The notes under the pieces were generated by a model. It saw nothing but the letters and a program-made list of their open reading frames with translations. It was not told the origin of the DNA and searched no databases. Position numbers and translations under genes: made by a program. This document shows positions 6,949-7,459 of a DNA stretch of 7,459 bases, in pieces. The stretch's first letter is position 1; each line of letters starts with the position of its first letter. Origin of the DNA: a bacterium (GTDB lineage Bacteria > Pseudomonadota > Alphaproteobacteria > Caulobacterales > Hyphomonadaceae); contig JAVBYB010000133.1 in assembly GCA_030824255.1 (NCBI GenBank), forward strand, positions 1-7,459, in the 5' to 3' direction.

Positions 6949-7433
6949 GCGTTGTCGACCACCCGCGCAAGGAAGCCGCCGAGCTCAATCTGCGAATTCG
7001 GAAGGAGTTCGCAGGGCAGCCGTGCTGGATCGTGGAGTGTCAGCTTGAAGACCTGCTCGTGATGGAATTCGGTGAACGCCGCACCTTTCTTGGCAAGAAC
7101 GGTTCCGTGGAGATAGGCCGCTTCCGCGTTTCCGTGCAGGTGGCGCCATGGTTCATCGAGCAGAACGGCAAGATCGTGCTCGCGAGTGAAGATGTCGAAG
7201 AGGGGGTGTCGCCGGAGCTGGACGATCTCCTGATCGGAAGGCAGTTGCAGCGCATTGACTGGGCGCAGCATTGCACCCTGATTTTCTCGGACGGACTCAG
7301 CCTGAAGTGCGATCGCAATGGTGGATACGAAGGCGATTGCTCGCATATCGTCGAGCTGCGGTTCAATTTTGATCAGTATATCGACTGCCTGGCGGACGGC
7401 ACGATCGAAGTCGAAGAGACACCGGAGGCTTAG
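6945..7433 (+). CDS. Uncharacterised 162-residue protein with an apparent internal duplication
   Basis: I do not recognise this protein. It starts with GTG in a GTGA overlap with the maiA stop and ends in TAG directly before the next ATG, so it sits inside the operon. It is soluble, acidic (C-terminus EVEETPEA), has no signal peptide or membrane segment, and looks rich in beta strands. The two halves share a pattern: G24 and G98; V30-E31 and I104-D105; LLVMEFG (37-43) and TLIFSDG (111-117), with 19 residues from first to last Gly in both; then I71-E72...G75-K-I and I146-D147...G152-T-I. Four cysteines in scattered positions (27, 32, 110, 122, plus 132 and 148 in the second half) form no clear metal motif. 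Codon use looks slightly less GC-biased than the neighbours, by eye. Function unknown; an accessory role for a neighbour or a free-standing conserved domain are both possible. Confidence 0.85.
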   Translation: MSVVDHPRKEAAELNLRIRKEFAGQPCWIVECQLEDLLVMEFGERRTFLGKNGSVEIGRFRVSVQVAPWFIEQNGKIVLASEDVEEGVSPELDDLLIGRQLQRIDWAQHCTLIFSDGLSLKCDRNGGYEGDCSHIVELRFNFDQYIDCLADGTIEVEETPEA

Positions 7434-7459
7434 ATGACCAAAGGCAAGTGGATCCCCGT
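7434..7459 (+). CDS. Start of a further gene, cut by the window edge
   Basis: An ATG follows the previous stop with no gap, and GGAGG (7424-7428) lies five bases upstream, an ideal ribosome binding site. Only nine codons are visible (MTKGKWIPV, the last one lacking its third base). The product cannot be identified. The abutting position suggests that it belongs to the same operon and is translated together with the 162-residue protein. Confidence 0.6.

Overview
The window reads as a stretch of GC-rich proteobacterial chromosome with all genes on the plus strand and tight packing. The fused CysN-CysC protein, the style of the hpd and maiA products and the codon use fit an alphaproteobacterium. 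No rRNA or other taxonomic marker is present, so this is an inference. I see no mobile element, CRISPR array, tRNA or rRNA gene.

Layout. (1) Bases 1-1499 hold the 3' four-fifths of cysNC, a bifunctional sulfate adenylyltransferase GTPase subunit and APS kinase of sulfate activation. (2) A 111-base gap carries a perfect 7-3-7 inverted repeat whose TGTTA-N5-TAACA core resembles a Zur operator. (3) Next comes a compact ZIP-family metal transporter (1611-2270). (4) A 135-base gap ends in a TATATA element and a hairpin that contains the ribosome binding site of the next gene. (5) From 2406 to the end of the window runs a probable operon: hpd (4-hydroxyphenylpyruvate dioxygenase), a GFA/CENP-V-type zinc-binding protein, a PvdQ-like Ntn-hydrolase acylase with a lipoprotein signal, maiA (maleylacetoacetate isomerase), a 162-residue protein I do not recognise, and the first nine codons of another gene.

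How the genes work together. hpd and maiA are steps two and four of tyrosine catabolism from tyrosine through homogentisate to fumarate and acetoacetate. The partners hmgA and fah are not in the window. MaiA is a glutathione-using zeta-class GST, and the GFA family is also linked to glutathione, so that pairing may have meaning. The acylase keeps all four PvdQ catalytic positions and probably acts on acyl-homoserine lactones or other N-acyl amides in the periplasm. Its place between two tyrosine-degradation genes is the most curious feature of the layout. The overlaps (ATGA, GTGA) and gaps of 0-82 bases suggest co-transcription.

No clearly new multi-gene system is visible. The best leads are the acylase inside the tyrosine cluster, the uncharacterised 162-residue protein with an apparent internal duplication, the hairpin over the hpd ribosome binding site, and the Zur-like operator before the ZIP gene.
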